A stretch of DNA of 64,000 bases from positions 124,001 through 188,000 of the forward strand of contig DATBHR010000101.1 in the NCBI GenBank assembly GCA_036557365.1. The letters are read 5' to 3'. Numbering within the stretch: the stretch's first letter is position 1; the number at the start of each line of letters is the position of its first letter. Positions 26,580-34,949 of the stretch are shown here, one piece after another. The notes below the pieces were generated by a model that saw only the letters and a list, made by a program, of their open reading frames with translations, did no database searches and was not told the origin of the DNA. The translations under genes and the position numbers were made by a program. The stretch is from DATKHR01 sp036557365. GTDB lineage: Bacteria > Acidobacteriota > Vicinamibacteria > Vicinamibacterales > CAVVIG01.

Positions 26580-27959
26580 ATGGCCATCATTCGAGTGTTC
26601 CGTGATCGGTTGCTCTCGCTCTGGCAGTCGTCAGTTGCGGACGTTTTCGAGGCTCACGGACACGCCGACCATGAGTCGATGCGGGCCACGGCCGACTACG
26701 GGGAGGCGTTGGCGAACAGACCGGCTTGGATGGGCGTCGAGGATATTCTCCAAAACCTCAGCCACGACAACTATCCCGCCTTCGTTTCCGGCGTTCATCA
26801 TCAGCTCGCGATCGCGCGTGTATCCGAAGATGGACGCTTCTTTGAGCATCTCATCGGACTTGCTCGTGACGCAGCATTTTCGCTATTCGGCAAACGATTC
26901 GAGGAGGGCCACGACCCGCGCTGGGGACGTTGCATACAGGTGTACCGCGAGTATCACAGGAACATCAACGAGCCGGAACGCTATCGACACGGGAGCGTCG
27001 ACGGGGAGGTGAGAGGTGATTTCTCGGTCATCGATCCAGCGTTCGGCCGGTCTGCGCGGATTGGCTTGGTCGGTGACTGGGGAACAGGTGAACCAGAGGC
27101 GCTCGGAGTATTCCGAGCGATGGTGGCTGAAAAGCCGGACCTGATCATCCATCTCGGTGACATTTACTATTCAGGCACACCTGCGGAGTGCGAGAGACAC
27201 TTCAAGGACGTCATACGAAGCCAGATTGGCTACGGCGGGCCGGTATTCATTCTTGCCGGCAACCACGATTACTACGCGGCAGGGGCTGGTTATTTTTCAT
27301 TGCTCGACACCCTGAACCCCGGACGGCCACAGGAAGCCAGCTTCTTTTGTCTGCGAAACGATCATTGGCAACTGTTGGGGATGGATACTGGCTATTACGA
27401 CTCAGTGCCCATGCAGGCACAAGTTGGACGCGCGATTCATGCATCCATCGCGACTCATCTGCGCCAGAGCGAGGTGGACTGGCTGGCGTATCAACTCAAA
27501 AGCGCCGGGGACCGGTCAACGATCCTGCTGTCTCACCATCAATTGTTTTCCGCCTACGATCAGATCGGCATTGTGCGTCGCGGCGAATCACTGAACGACG
27601 AATTGTGGATGACGTTCAGGAAATATATGTCCGGGAGGCATGGCAGCAGTTCGCGCGTGCGTGCGTGGTTCTGGGGTCACGAGCACGATTACATGACATT
27701 TGATCGTGATTACAAGGAATTGAACCTGGGTGTCTGCATCGGCCACGGAGGAATTCCGGTCCGAGTAGCCGATCATCCCAAACCGCTGCCGGCGCCGTAT
27801 GGCGGCTTGTCGCAACTGAGTCAGCACGAACTCGGCGCGGACGAAACGCACTATCGCCACGGATTTTCTCTGCTCGACCTGGACAAACAGATCGCGCAAC
27901 TCCACACATTTGAACTTCTCAATGGTCAGCTCCATCGGATTGGGCACGCCGTCGTGTGA
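26580..27959 (+). CDS. Calcineurin-like metallophosphoesterase
   Basis: A 459-residue protein. Residues 1-160 are an unrecognised helical region. The phosphoesterase domain shows all metal motifs in order: GDWGTG, HLGDIYYSG, AGNHDYY, SHHQLFS and GHEHDY, as in purple-acid-phosphatase-like enzymes. No signal peptide, so it is probably cytosolic. GC looks lower than in the racemase/peptidase pair, consistent with transfer. It is divergent from the P1 peptidase and precedes the S9 peptidase. Substrate unknown. Confidence 0.88.
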   Translation: MAIIRVFRDRLLSLWQSSVADVFEAHGHADHESMRATADYGEALANRPAWMGVEDILQNLSHDNYPAFVSGVHHQLAIARVSEDGRFFEHLIGLARDAAFSLFGKRFEEGHDPRWGRCIQVYREYHRNINEPERYRHGSVDGEVRGDFSVIDPAFGRSARIGLVGDWGTGEPEALGVFRAMVAEKPDLIIHLGDIYYSGTPAECERHFKDVIRSQIGYGGPVFILAGNHDYYAAGAGYFSLLDTLNPGRPQEASFFCLRNDHWQLLGMDTGYYDSVPMQAQVGRAIHASIATHLRQSEVDWLAYQLKSAGDRSTILLSHHQLFSAYDQIGIVRRGESLNDELWMTFRKYMSGRHGSSSRVRAWFWGHEHDYMTFDRDYKELNLGVCIGHGGIPVRVADHPKPLPAPYGGLSQLSQHELGADETHYRHGFSLLDLDKQIAQLHTFELLNGQLHRIGHAVV

Positions 27960-28023
27960 AGGTCTGGTGAAGGGACGCAATGTGCGCTGGCGAACGAATC
28001 GGCGCCGTCAGGGAGTTTCGTTG

Positions 28024-29967
28024 ATGCATCGTCAGTTGACGTCAATGACGTTCGTCCTGTTGGCGGTCCTGTGGGCGCCGCCGTTCATCCACGCGCAAGC
28101 CGACAAGCATCCCTTCACGTTTGACGACTGGGTCGCGCTCCGCACCGCCGTACCGATCGCAGTGGCGCCGGACGGAAAAACCATTCTGTATCGCGTCGAT
28201 TCGGGAGTCCCGAAGGGTCGGACGCATCACGAATGGAAAATCATCAACCCGGACGGGACAGGATCGCATGCACTCGAACTGCCGGACGGCTTCACGCCGT
28301 CGGGGTACACCCGCGACGGGTCACTCTACGGGACATACCAAGTCAACAAGGTGACGCAACTCGCCGTCGTGCCCCTCGCGTCAGGCTTCCGCGCGGAGAT
28401 GCCCTCTCGCGTCATCGTCCTGCCTCGCGGCATTCACTCGGTGCAGATTTCGCCGGACGGTGTGCGCTTCGCGGTGCTCGCCTCGCCTGGTGAACGGGAT
28501 CAGCTCGACGGCGTCAGGACGGTCGTCGAACCGGATCGGACGAGCCTCTACGTCGTGAACGTCGACGGGACCAACGGCGCGTGGTGGTGTCCTGCGTTGA
28601 CGCGAATCGCCGATGGACCGATCGCCGGCGGGGCGTTGGCCTGGTCGCACGATTCCGCGAGCGTGGCGCTCGTTTCGCAGACACCGAAGATCGGCTTCAA
28701 AAATCTCGCCTCGTACATCGACGTCTGCGGCCCGAACGGTCCGCGACGCGCCGCGGAGGTGCCCAACAGCGTGAGCGGCATCGCCTGGACCGACGGCGGA
28801 CGAACGCTCGCGTTCCTCAGTACGACCACCAATGTTCTGACACCCGATCACGTGTGGACCGTACCGGCCGCCGGCGGGATGCCGGTCGATCGCACGCCAT
28901 CGCTCGCCGGATCCGCCACAAGTCTCACTGGCGACGCCGCAGGCCGTGTCTGGGTGACCGTCGACCGAGGCGTGCAGGGCGAGATCGATCGATTTGAAAA
29001 CGGAGCGCTTGCGACCGCCTACCGTTGGCCCTCCGGCAGCCTCGTCGGACTGCCCGTTTCGTCCGAGCTTGCTTCCACGACGGATCAGATCGCCGTTTCA
29101 GTCGGTGACCCCGAGCACGGAACGAGCGTGGCGGTTCCATCGGCGAACGGGCTCTCGCGACTGACGATGGAGGGTGACGCCGCGACCGCGCGAATCGATT
29201 TCGGCACCGTGCGTGTGATGAAGTGGACGAGCAAGGAAGGCATCGCGCTTGAGGGCATCGCGACGTTTCCGGCGGGCTACCAGAGTGGCCGCCGGTATCC
29301 GTGCCTCGTGCTGCCGCACGGTGGACCCGAAGCGAACGATCGGCTCGTGCTCGATGCCTTCTCTCGCATCATTGCCGGCCTCGGCTATGTGGTGTTGCAG
29401 CCGCAGTACCGCGGTTCCACCGGCTACGGCTCGGACTTCATGCAGGCGATCTACCAGCACTTCGGCGATCGCGCGTTCCGCGACGTCGACAGCGCCACCG
29501 ACTTTGCCGTGGCGCAAGGGTGGGCGGATCCGGAGCGATTGGCGATCTTTGGCTGGAGCGCGGGCGGCTTCATGACGTCGTGGACGGTCACTCAGACGAA
29601 CCGCTACCGCGCGGCCATCGAAGGAGCCGGCATCACGGATTGGGCGAGCTTCATGTGGACGAGCGACGTGCAGCAGTGGGATTACGACGCGAGGTGGCCG
29701 GAGAAAGATCTGCAGGCGTTCACACAATTCTCTGCCGTGACGCAGGCCGAACGCGTGTCGACGCCGCTGCTCGTGCTGCACGGCGAGGCGGACGAGCGCG
29801 TGCCGACGTATCAGGGACGCGAGTTGTATGAGGCGCTGGCCGCGCACGGCAAGGCGGCACGGATGGTCACGTATCCGGGATCGGGTCATTTTCCGAGTCT
29901 CTGGGAACAGCGTCGCGATGTGTTCCGGGAGATTGCCGCGTGGCTCAACAAGCACAACCCGTCGTGA
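28024..29967 (+). CDS. S9 family prolyl oligopeptidase-like serine peptidase, secreted
   Basis: A 647-residue protein with a signal peptide (TFVLLAVLWAPPFIHAQA). Residues about 30-390 form a beta-propeller (VAPDGKTI, SPDGVRFAV blades); the C-terminal alpha/beta hydrolase holds Ser512 (FGWSAGG), Asp in GEADERVP and His in GSGHFP. These enzymes cleave short peptides, often after proline or as dipeptidyl/acylaminoacyl peptidases. I chose ATG 28024 with an AGGGAG about 8 bases upstream; a longer frame overlaps the phosphoesterase gene. Confidence 0.93.
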   Translation: MHRQLTSMTFVLLAVLWAPPFIHAQADKHPFTFDDWVALRTAVPIAVAPDGKTILYRVDSGVPKGRTHHEWKIINPDGTGSHALELPDGFTPSGYTRDGSLYGTYQVNKVTQLAVVPLASGFRAEMPSRVIVLPRGIHSVQISPDGVRFAVLASPGERDQLDGVRTVVEPDRTSLYVVNVDGTNGAWWCPALTRIADGPIAGGALAWSHDSASVALVSQTPKIGFKNLASYIDVCGPNGPRRAAEVPNSVSGIAWTDGGRTLAFLSTTTNVLTPDHVWTVPAAGGMPVDRTPSLAGSATSLTGDAAGRVWVTVDRGVQGEIDRFENGALATAYRWPSGSLVGLPVSSELASTTDQIAVSVGDPEHGTSVAVPSANGLSRLTMEGDAATARIDFGTVRVMKWTSKEGIALEGIATFPAGYQSGRRYPCLVLPHGGPEANDRLVLDAFSRIIAGLGYVVLQPQYRGSTGYGSDFMQAIYQHFGDRAFRDVDSATDFAVAQGWADPERLAIFGWSAGGFMTSWTVTQTNRYRAAIEGAGITDWASFMWTSDVQQWDYDARWPEKDLQAFTQFSAVTQAERVSTPLLVLHGEADERVPTYQGRELYEALAAHGKAARMVTYPGSGHFPSLWEQRRDVFREIAAWLNKHNPS

Positions 29968-29993
29968 GGAAATCAGCCGCAGCCGTGCCACTC

Positions 29994-30045
29994 GACGTCA
30001 CCGCGATGCTCATCGAGCGTGGTGCCGACGTCAACGCCACCGACG
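29994..30045 (+). pseudogene. Ankyrin-repeat remnant
   Basis: The frame reads DVTAMLIERGADVNATD, half of a canonical ankyrin repeat, but the flanks have no further repeats and the frame soon degrades. It sits in the short gap between the S9 peptidase and patatin genes. It is probably the leftover of a deleted ankyrin gene. Confidence 0.4.
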
Positions 30046-30103
30046 CGCCGGCGCATGACGGCGTCGTAGCGCTGCAAGAACATTGTGATCGCGGTGAGCA
30101 CCC

Positions 30104-32995
30104 TCATACGGTAGCGACGCCTGGTGCCGGTTGCGCGACGAACGCGGCGCGTGTCGCGAAGGCGATCTTAATCGCGTCGGCCGCGTCGCTCCCGATTTCA
30201 CGTCCGAGCTCACGATAGCTCTCGAATTGATCCTCGCCGTAGAATTGATCGCCGGTCGTCTCGTGCGGAAACGTCGGATGGCTCGCCTTGTACTGCCGGA
30301 CCGCGGTGTCTTCCTTGCCGGTCATCGAGGCCTTCAGATAGACGAGCGTGCCTGTCACGTTCTTGCCGTAGTCGATAGTGCCGACGGCGAAGCGTTTGGC
30401 GCCTGCGTGGATCTCCGTGACATCGATCGCAATCTTCACGTCGAAATCGACCTCGCACATCCGGATCAGCGTGCCGAGCCCCTCGAAGGCGAGCGTCGGA
30501 TCGCATTCGCCATCGCTGATCACGACCACCGGGCAGCGGCGGCGAATCAGCTCATAGGCCGCCAGGTTCTCAAAGTGCCCGCCGTCGGAAACCATGACGA
30601 AGCGCGACTTGTCGTTCGCGCCGCCGAACAGCTCCGCGATCAAGTACGTCAGGTTGAAGATCGGCGACGGTGTGTCGGTGCGGGCCCGCGCGGGATTCGG
30701 GAACCACCAGCCGAGGCGTGCGTTGAAGAGCGTCAGCAAGAAGGCCGTGACCGATGACGTGTGATACCCCATGTTCGGGCTGGCCGCGGCACCGGAGACC
30801 GAGATTGCCTGCCCGAGCGTCGGCGCATTTTCTTCGCCGCCATAAGTCATGGTCGAAATGTAGCCGAGCTCCGCATCATTGCCTGACTGGTCGCGCGACT
30901 CGTAGGCGCTGCCGCAGTACAACGGCGTGAGCGTGAACGCCGCGCTATGCCGCGTGTGCAGCGCCAGGTCGCTCGAGCCTCCCAGGTTCAACGCGCAATT
31001 GACGATGTGCAGCGGCCCGAAGTGAGCCTGCTGACCGCACAGGCCCACCAACGCGACATCGTCATGGCCATCGAAACCCGTGAAGTTCTGCGGTTGGCGT
31101 TCCCCTTTCGTGAACCTTGTCGCGCCGAGATAGCAGCGAACGAGCCGATTGCGATAAAACGCGTTGAGGCTGAACTGGTTGATGTCGACGCGCGCCGCCA
31201 TCAGCAGCATGGCGACCGCGCAGGCGGCCAACGCGACGAGCGACACGATCAAAAACTGGTGGCTGGAATGAGTCGCGTCGCCGACGGCGGTCCAGTCCAT
31301 CTCCGCGTTCAGCCAGACGATCTTGTCGAGGACCCACGAGATGGCGATCAGGAGTCCCGCGATGAACACGAACGGCGCGACGCGCGCCAGGACTTCCTTG
31401 ACCAGCGTGCCCGTCGATTTCTTCGACGTGTCACCGTTGGTCGACTGCGAGTTGCCGGCGAAGAGTCCGGCGACGACCGTGCCTATCCAGCCGCCGGCTG
31501 CCGTCATCGCTTTCCAAGGATGCGATTGCGCGGCCCAGCGAACCAGCAACGGGCCGTAGACGGCGCTGAGGGCAACGACCATCCAGGCCGTCGCGTAGAT
31601 ATCGATCCACGCACCGAGACGGCTCCACCACTCGCGGGCTTCGTCGGTCGATTGACGACCCATCACGCCGATCAGCGCGACGATCGACACGACGAACGCG
31701 AAGGCCACCAGCGGCGGTCCCCATACGAACGCCTTCCACGCTCCCTCGCCAGGCGCGTTGGCCCAGTCGCGTAACAGCAACATGATGGCGCAGAGGAGTG
31801 CGTGAAGGACAGCCGCTGCGACCACTGGCGTCCACAGCGCAGTCAAGGCGCCGGCCGCGTCCCGGCGCTGAATTGCGCAGGCCGAGAGCAGCCAGAACGA
31901 CACGAACACCACCGACAGTGGGAACGGCCAGACCCAGAACGCCTGTTTGACGAGCGCGCCGTAGGTGTCCAGGCGCTCGAAGCTGGGGACGCCCGCGGCA
32001 CCCGTGGCCTCGCCCCACAGGATGGCGGCCACCAGATATGCCGTGATGATCAGCGGGACGACGACGACGCCCTGCACCCAGTTCTGGGTGAAGTTGATTT
32101 GTTGCGGCCGATTGGTCGGCTCGTACGCCCGGCCAATCAGCCATACGGCAGCGGGCTGGAGTGCGAAGGCGCCGGCAGCGAGCAGAACGGCAATCGGCGC
32201 CGCAGCGTAATAGTTGACCGTGCCGTTGACGAACGGATCGAAATCCATCCAGACGCCGTAGCGCCACGCCACCAGCCCGCATGCGAGGCCGCAAATCGCA
32301 CTCCAGGGCCAGTTCTCCGCGCGCAGCAGCCACACGCGTTCGTTCGACAGCCGCAGCTGGTTGCCGGCAATGCCGACGATGCCGAGCAGGAAGAGAAAAA
32401 TGGTCACCCAGCGCAGATTGCCGACTCGCGGCCAGTGCTGGAACAGCTCGAAGAGCGGCCGCGGCAAGATCAGCACGCACGCTATGGCGAGGATGACCGT
32501 CGTCTGGATGAGCAACGTGTTTCGCAGCCAGATGGTGATCATCGACCACGTGTCGGCGCTGAAGAATCCCACCTTCGGTGACAGATAGTTTGAGTAGCGG
32601 CGCAGGTGGGCGATCGACGGCAGCCAGTCCGCGCTCGGCTCGCGCCAATTAGTTTGCCGCTGGCAATTCGCGCTGAGCCATGCGCCGATGAAGCCCCCGC
32701 CCGAGACAGTCGACAGGTAATCGAACTGCGGGAGAAGCGAACGCGCTTTCAACGTCTCCAGGACGCCGAGCGCAAACGTGGCGCTCCGGATGCCACCGCC
32801 CGAAATGGCCAGGCCCGAGCGCGGCCGCGTCACATCGGGCTGGCCGATCCGCCGCCGTCCAACTTCCTTCAATTCCTCGGGTTCGATCTCACGCCATGTC
32901 CGAGAGGAGCGGCTCGCCATGTCGACAGCCTCCATTTCCTGTGGGGCGCGGGCCCTCCTCCGCCGGAAAAGCGAGAGTCGGGCGGTGTTGCTCAC
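30104..32995 (-). CDS. Large membrane-embedded patatin-like phospholipase
   Basis: A 963-residue protein. The oxyanion hole motif is SGGGIRSATFALGVLE (about residue 65), the nucleophile Ser98 lies in STVSGGGFIGAW, and the catalytic Asp804 in SDGGHFENLAAYE. Between them, residues about 150-600 contain some ten or more hydrophobic segments, so the dyad is split by a membrane domain of roughly 500 residues. Patatins hydrolyse acyl esters of lipids, and some act in defence or virulence. The start could also be Met21 or Met26. It is in the accessory block. Confidence 0.87.
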   Translation of the reverse strand: MSNTARLSLFRRRRARAPQEMEAVDMASRSSRTWREIEPEELKEVGRRRIGQPDVTRPRSGLAISGGGIRSATFALGVLETLKARSLLPQFDYLSTVSGGGFIGAWLSANCQRQTNWREPSADWLPSIAHLRRYSNYLSPKVGFFSADTWSMITIWLRNTLLIQTTVILAIACVLILPRPLFELFQHWPRVGNLRWVTIFLFLLGIVGIAGNQLRLSNERVWLLRAENWPWSAICGLACGLVAWRYGVWMDFDPFVNGTVNYYAAAPIAVLLAAGAFALQPAAVWLIGRAYEPTNRPQQINFTQNWVQGVVVVPLIITAYLVAAILWGEATGAAGVPSFERLDTYGALVKQAFWVWPFPLSVVFVSFWLLSACAIQRRDAAGALTALWTPVVAAAVLHALLCAIMLLLRDWANAPGEGAWKAFVWGPPLVAFAFVVSIVALIGVMGRQSTDEAREWWSRLGAWIDIYATAWMVVALSAVYGPLLVRWAAQSHPWKAMTAAGGWIGTVVAGLFAGNSQSTNGDTSKKSTGTLVKEVLARVAPFVFIAGLLIAISWVLDKIVWLNAEMDWTAVGDATHSSHQFLIVSLVALAACAVAMLLMAARVDINQFSLNAFYRNRLVRCYLGATRFTKGERQPQNFTGFDGHDDVALVGLCGQQAHFGPLHIVNCALNLGGSSDLALHTRHSAAFTLTPLYCGSAYESRDQSGNDAELGYISTMTYGGEENAPTLGQAISVSGAAASPNMGYHTSSVTAFLLTLFNARLGWWFPNPARARTDTPSPIFNLTYLIAELFGGANDKSRFVMVSDGGHFENLAAYELIRRRCPVVVISDGECDPTLAFEGLGTLIRMCEVDFDVKIAIDVTEIHAGAKRFAVGTIDYGKNVTGTLVYLKASMTGKEDTAVRQYKASHPTFPHETTGDQFYGEDQFESYRELGREIGSDAADAIKIAFATRAAFVAQPAPGVATV

Positions 32996-33122
32996 TCTTC
33001 AAGAGACGCTTCTCGCGGTCGACCGGGCGATCGATCCGGCCTCCAGCTTTCAGTGCGTCGCTTAGCTGAGTGCGAATGAGCGTTGACGCCGCTTTCACGT
33101 CTGACGATATGACGAGAAGACG

Positions 33123-33818
33123 TCAGGTCGACTTCATCTCAGTCCCACCCAATAGATCCATCTGAGATTCGCTGAGCACGAGCGAGTAGACTGCGTCGGT
33201 TTCGTACAAGAGATTGTCAAACTGACGACCATAGTCGAAAAACGCCTCTGCGACCGGACGGTTGCTTCTGATCAACGCATCCAGCATGTCATTGTAGAGA
33301 CGACTCAAATGATCCAGCGCCGCGTCGGTTTGTGGCGTCAGGATCATCCCAGCGACTCCCTTGCACGCTAAAAGTTTATCGACGGTCCCGCGTTCGACCA
33401 TGTTCTTGGTGAACAATTCGATCGACGATTGTGTTTCGAAGCTCGGACGCCACCCATCGCCGAGGGACTGTGCAAGCCAGCGACCCTTTTGTCTGATTTC
33501 CTCGAGGAGTTGAAGCAGCTGCCAGTACAGCTCGCGTTTTAGATCCCATCTGCGCTGATGTATCCAGCCGGCGCGCGCGATTTCGCTCTTGATCCGCTCG
33601 GTCTCTTCGGTTTGCAGGCGGAGTTGTTCCATCAAGGAATTGAAATCAGCCTTCGTTGCCAGGTTTTCGCCGCGCCTCCGAGCGTACGCGCCGACGAACG
33701 CTCCCAGCGTCCCTCCCAGCAGCGAGACAAGTGCGATCAGGAGGTAGACGGCTGGATGGAGCTGAATGCCTTCGCCGATCACTCGCCGAAGCAGTAATTC
33801 GAGTTCTGCTGCCGACAT
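33123..33818 (-). CDS. TM plus coiled-coil protein, unknown function
   Basis: A 231-residue protein. One N-terminal TM helix (PAVYLLIALVSLLGGTLGAFVGAYA) is followed by ENLATKADFNSLMEQLRLQTEETERIKSEI and WIHQRRWDLKRELYWQLLQLLEEI, a coiled coil ending in a conserved-looking helix. I have seen this ATKADF---L-----E-IK--I----W---R-LK-E-Y--LL pattern in many small membrane proteins of mobile regions, without known function. The second half is helical and soluble. It is separate from the patatin gene by 127 bases, same direction. Confidence 0.7.
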   Translation of the reverse strand: MSAAELELLLRRVIGEGIQLHPAVYLLIALVSLLGGTLGAFVGAYARRRGENLATKADFNSLMEQLRLQTEETERIKSEIARAGWIHQRRWDLKRELYWQLLQLLEEIRQKGRWLAQSLGDGWRPSFETQSSIELFTKNMVERGTVDKLLACKGVAGMILTPQTDAALDHLSRLYNDMLDALIRSNRPVAEAFFDYGRQFDNLLYETDAVYSLVLSESQMDLLGGTEMKST

Positions 33819-33852
33819 AACGCCCTCCGGCTACATTCTTGCGGCCGCTATC

Positions 33853-34188
33853 CTACATCTCCAAGGATGATCCAGTGCACCGTCGACCTTCCCTCGTTCG
33901 ATCAATTCGGGAATGACGGATTGGTTTCAATCTTCTGGGACATGTGTCGGTCGATGTGGAAACGCAGGAACTCCAGCCGCTGCCGAAGATCGAGCCTGAG
34001 ATAAAGTGCGGATAGATCACATCTTCCAAATCAAGGTTCTTCGTGTGACCAGCGAAATCGGGGAGGATCGGCGTCAATGATCGTGTGGCCGAGCCCCCCG
34101 CCCCCCCCCAGCAAGCGATGGGCCCACCGATATGCGGCGTGTCAATTGACGGTGCCGCCTCCTTCGGTTTCCACGTTTCCGCGATCAC
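33853..34188 (-). other. Doubtful reading frame with a poly-C run
   Basis: A 111-codon frame starts at a GTG overlapping the stop of the Walker-A gene (GTGA). Its translation is low in hydrophobic periodicity and rich in Gly/Ser/Arg, and a run of nine or so C near 34100-34110 interrupts it. It may be the frame-shifted tail of a decayed gene. I see no recognised domain. Confidence 0.25.
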
Positions 34189-34511
34189 TTGCTCAATGCT
34201 TTTCCCGTGATGCGGTCGGTCCCCCGTCCAACGACTGCCTTCGCGATGCCGCCATCAGCCGTGGCCTTCACGTGCAGCGCTTTCCCTTTGCGGAGTGACG
34301 CGAGCGTCGCGCCGTCCAGAGTCAGGTCGACAGGAATGTCTTCTGGAGGTTTGGGAAGGATCTTGCTCTTGCCAGTTCCGCGTGGTCCCCACATCAGCAG
34401 GTTGAGTGCGTTGGACTCGTGGACCAGGACTCCTTTCGCGGTTGGTGAATAAAGTGTTTCTTGCGAGCCATCAGCATGGGTAAGGACAAAATCCTTGGAG
34501 GGATCGGACAT
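34185..34511 (-). CDS. Small Walker-A protein, possible terminase-like remnant
   Basis: A 108-residue protein. Residues about 20-55 read LYSPTAKGVLVHESNALNLL followed by MWGPRGTGKS, a P-loop preceded by a pattern seen at the N-terminus of phage terminase large subunits (YxPtpkQxxfHxs...LxGGaRGGGKS). After that, the ATPase core is absent and a different-looking 50 residues (VDLTLDGATLASLRKGKALHVKATADGG) follow. It is probably a chimera or remnant of a phage-type gene next to the right attachment repeat. Function unlikely. Confidence 0.4.
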   Translation of the reverse strand: MSDPSKDFVLTHADGSQETLYSPTAKGVLVHESNALNLLMWGPRGTGKSKILPKPPEDIPVDLTLDGATLASLRKGKALHVKATADGGIAKAVVGRGTDRITGKALSK

Positions 34512-34645
34512 AGGCAGAGGGAGTCAGCGACTGCGAACTGGCTTGGGGCTGAGAGTGAGGTGTGCTACGCGACGGAGAGAGGAAGTTGTTCGAGGGTCGT
34601 TCGGGGTGGCACGCTAGCGGGGATCCGTCAGGAAGCCTCGATATT

Positions 34646-34684
34646 TTCGAAGCCTGCCGCTCTATCCAACTGAGCTACGGGCGC
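34646..34684. other. Putative attachment site, right copy (partial tRNA-Arg)
   Basis: An exact 39-base copy of the 5' half of tRNA-Arg(TCG), from anticodon loop to 5' end, in the same orientation as the intact gene at 18484-18557. It lacks the T-arm and the 3' acceptor strand, so it is not a functional tRNA. Together with the left copy it brackets the accessory block. Confidence 0.7.
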
Positions 34685-34775
34685 GTGGTGATGCGAGTGT
34701 AGTGCACGCGCGCGGTTCGTTCAAGCGATCGATCCGACTCGTGTGTTAAGATCGGAGTTTCGCCGCACGACGATC

Positions 34776-34851
34776 GGGCCGGTAGCTCAATTGGCAGAGC
34801 AGCAGACTCTTAATCTGCGGGTTGTGGGTTCGATTCCCACCCGGCTCACCA
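34776..34851 (+). tRNA. tRNA-Lys (anticodon CTT)
   Basis: A 76-base cloverleaf including an encoded CCA end: acceptor GGGCCGG/CCGGCTC with discriminator A, D-arm AGCTCAATTGG, anticodon stem CAGA-/TCTG with loop around CTCTTAA (anticodon CTT), T-arm GGGTTCGATTCCC. It reads AAG codons. It lies just outside the right attachment repeat. Confidence 0.95.
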
Positions 34852-34949
34852 GATTTCCCACCATTACCTTCGGAGATTTGCGGCGTAAGCAGACGAAGTT
34901 TCGCGGCCGTGCGCTGTCGAACGATGAGGCGTGCATCTTCATCGGTCGA

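Noticed and set aside
34091..34112. Poly-C tract as a phase-variation switch
   Set aside because: It lies in a frame with no recognisable protein on either side, so there is no gene to switch; could also be a sequencing problem.
18558..34645. Integrase or transposase gene for the accessory block
   Set aside because: I read the frames in both directions and found no tyrosine or serine recombinase motif or DDE pattern; mobility could not be attributed to any gene here.
34646..34684. A second tRNA-Arg gene
   Set aside because: Only the 5' half through the anticodon loop is present; the T-arm and 3' acceptor strand are missing.
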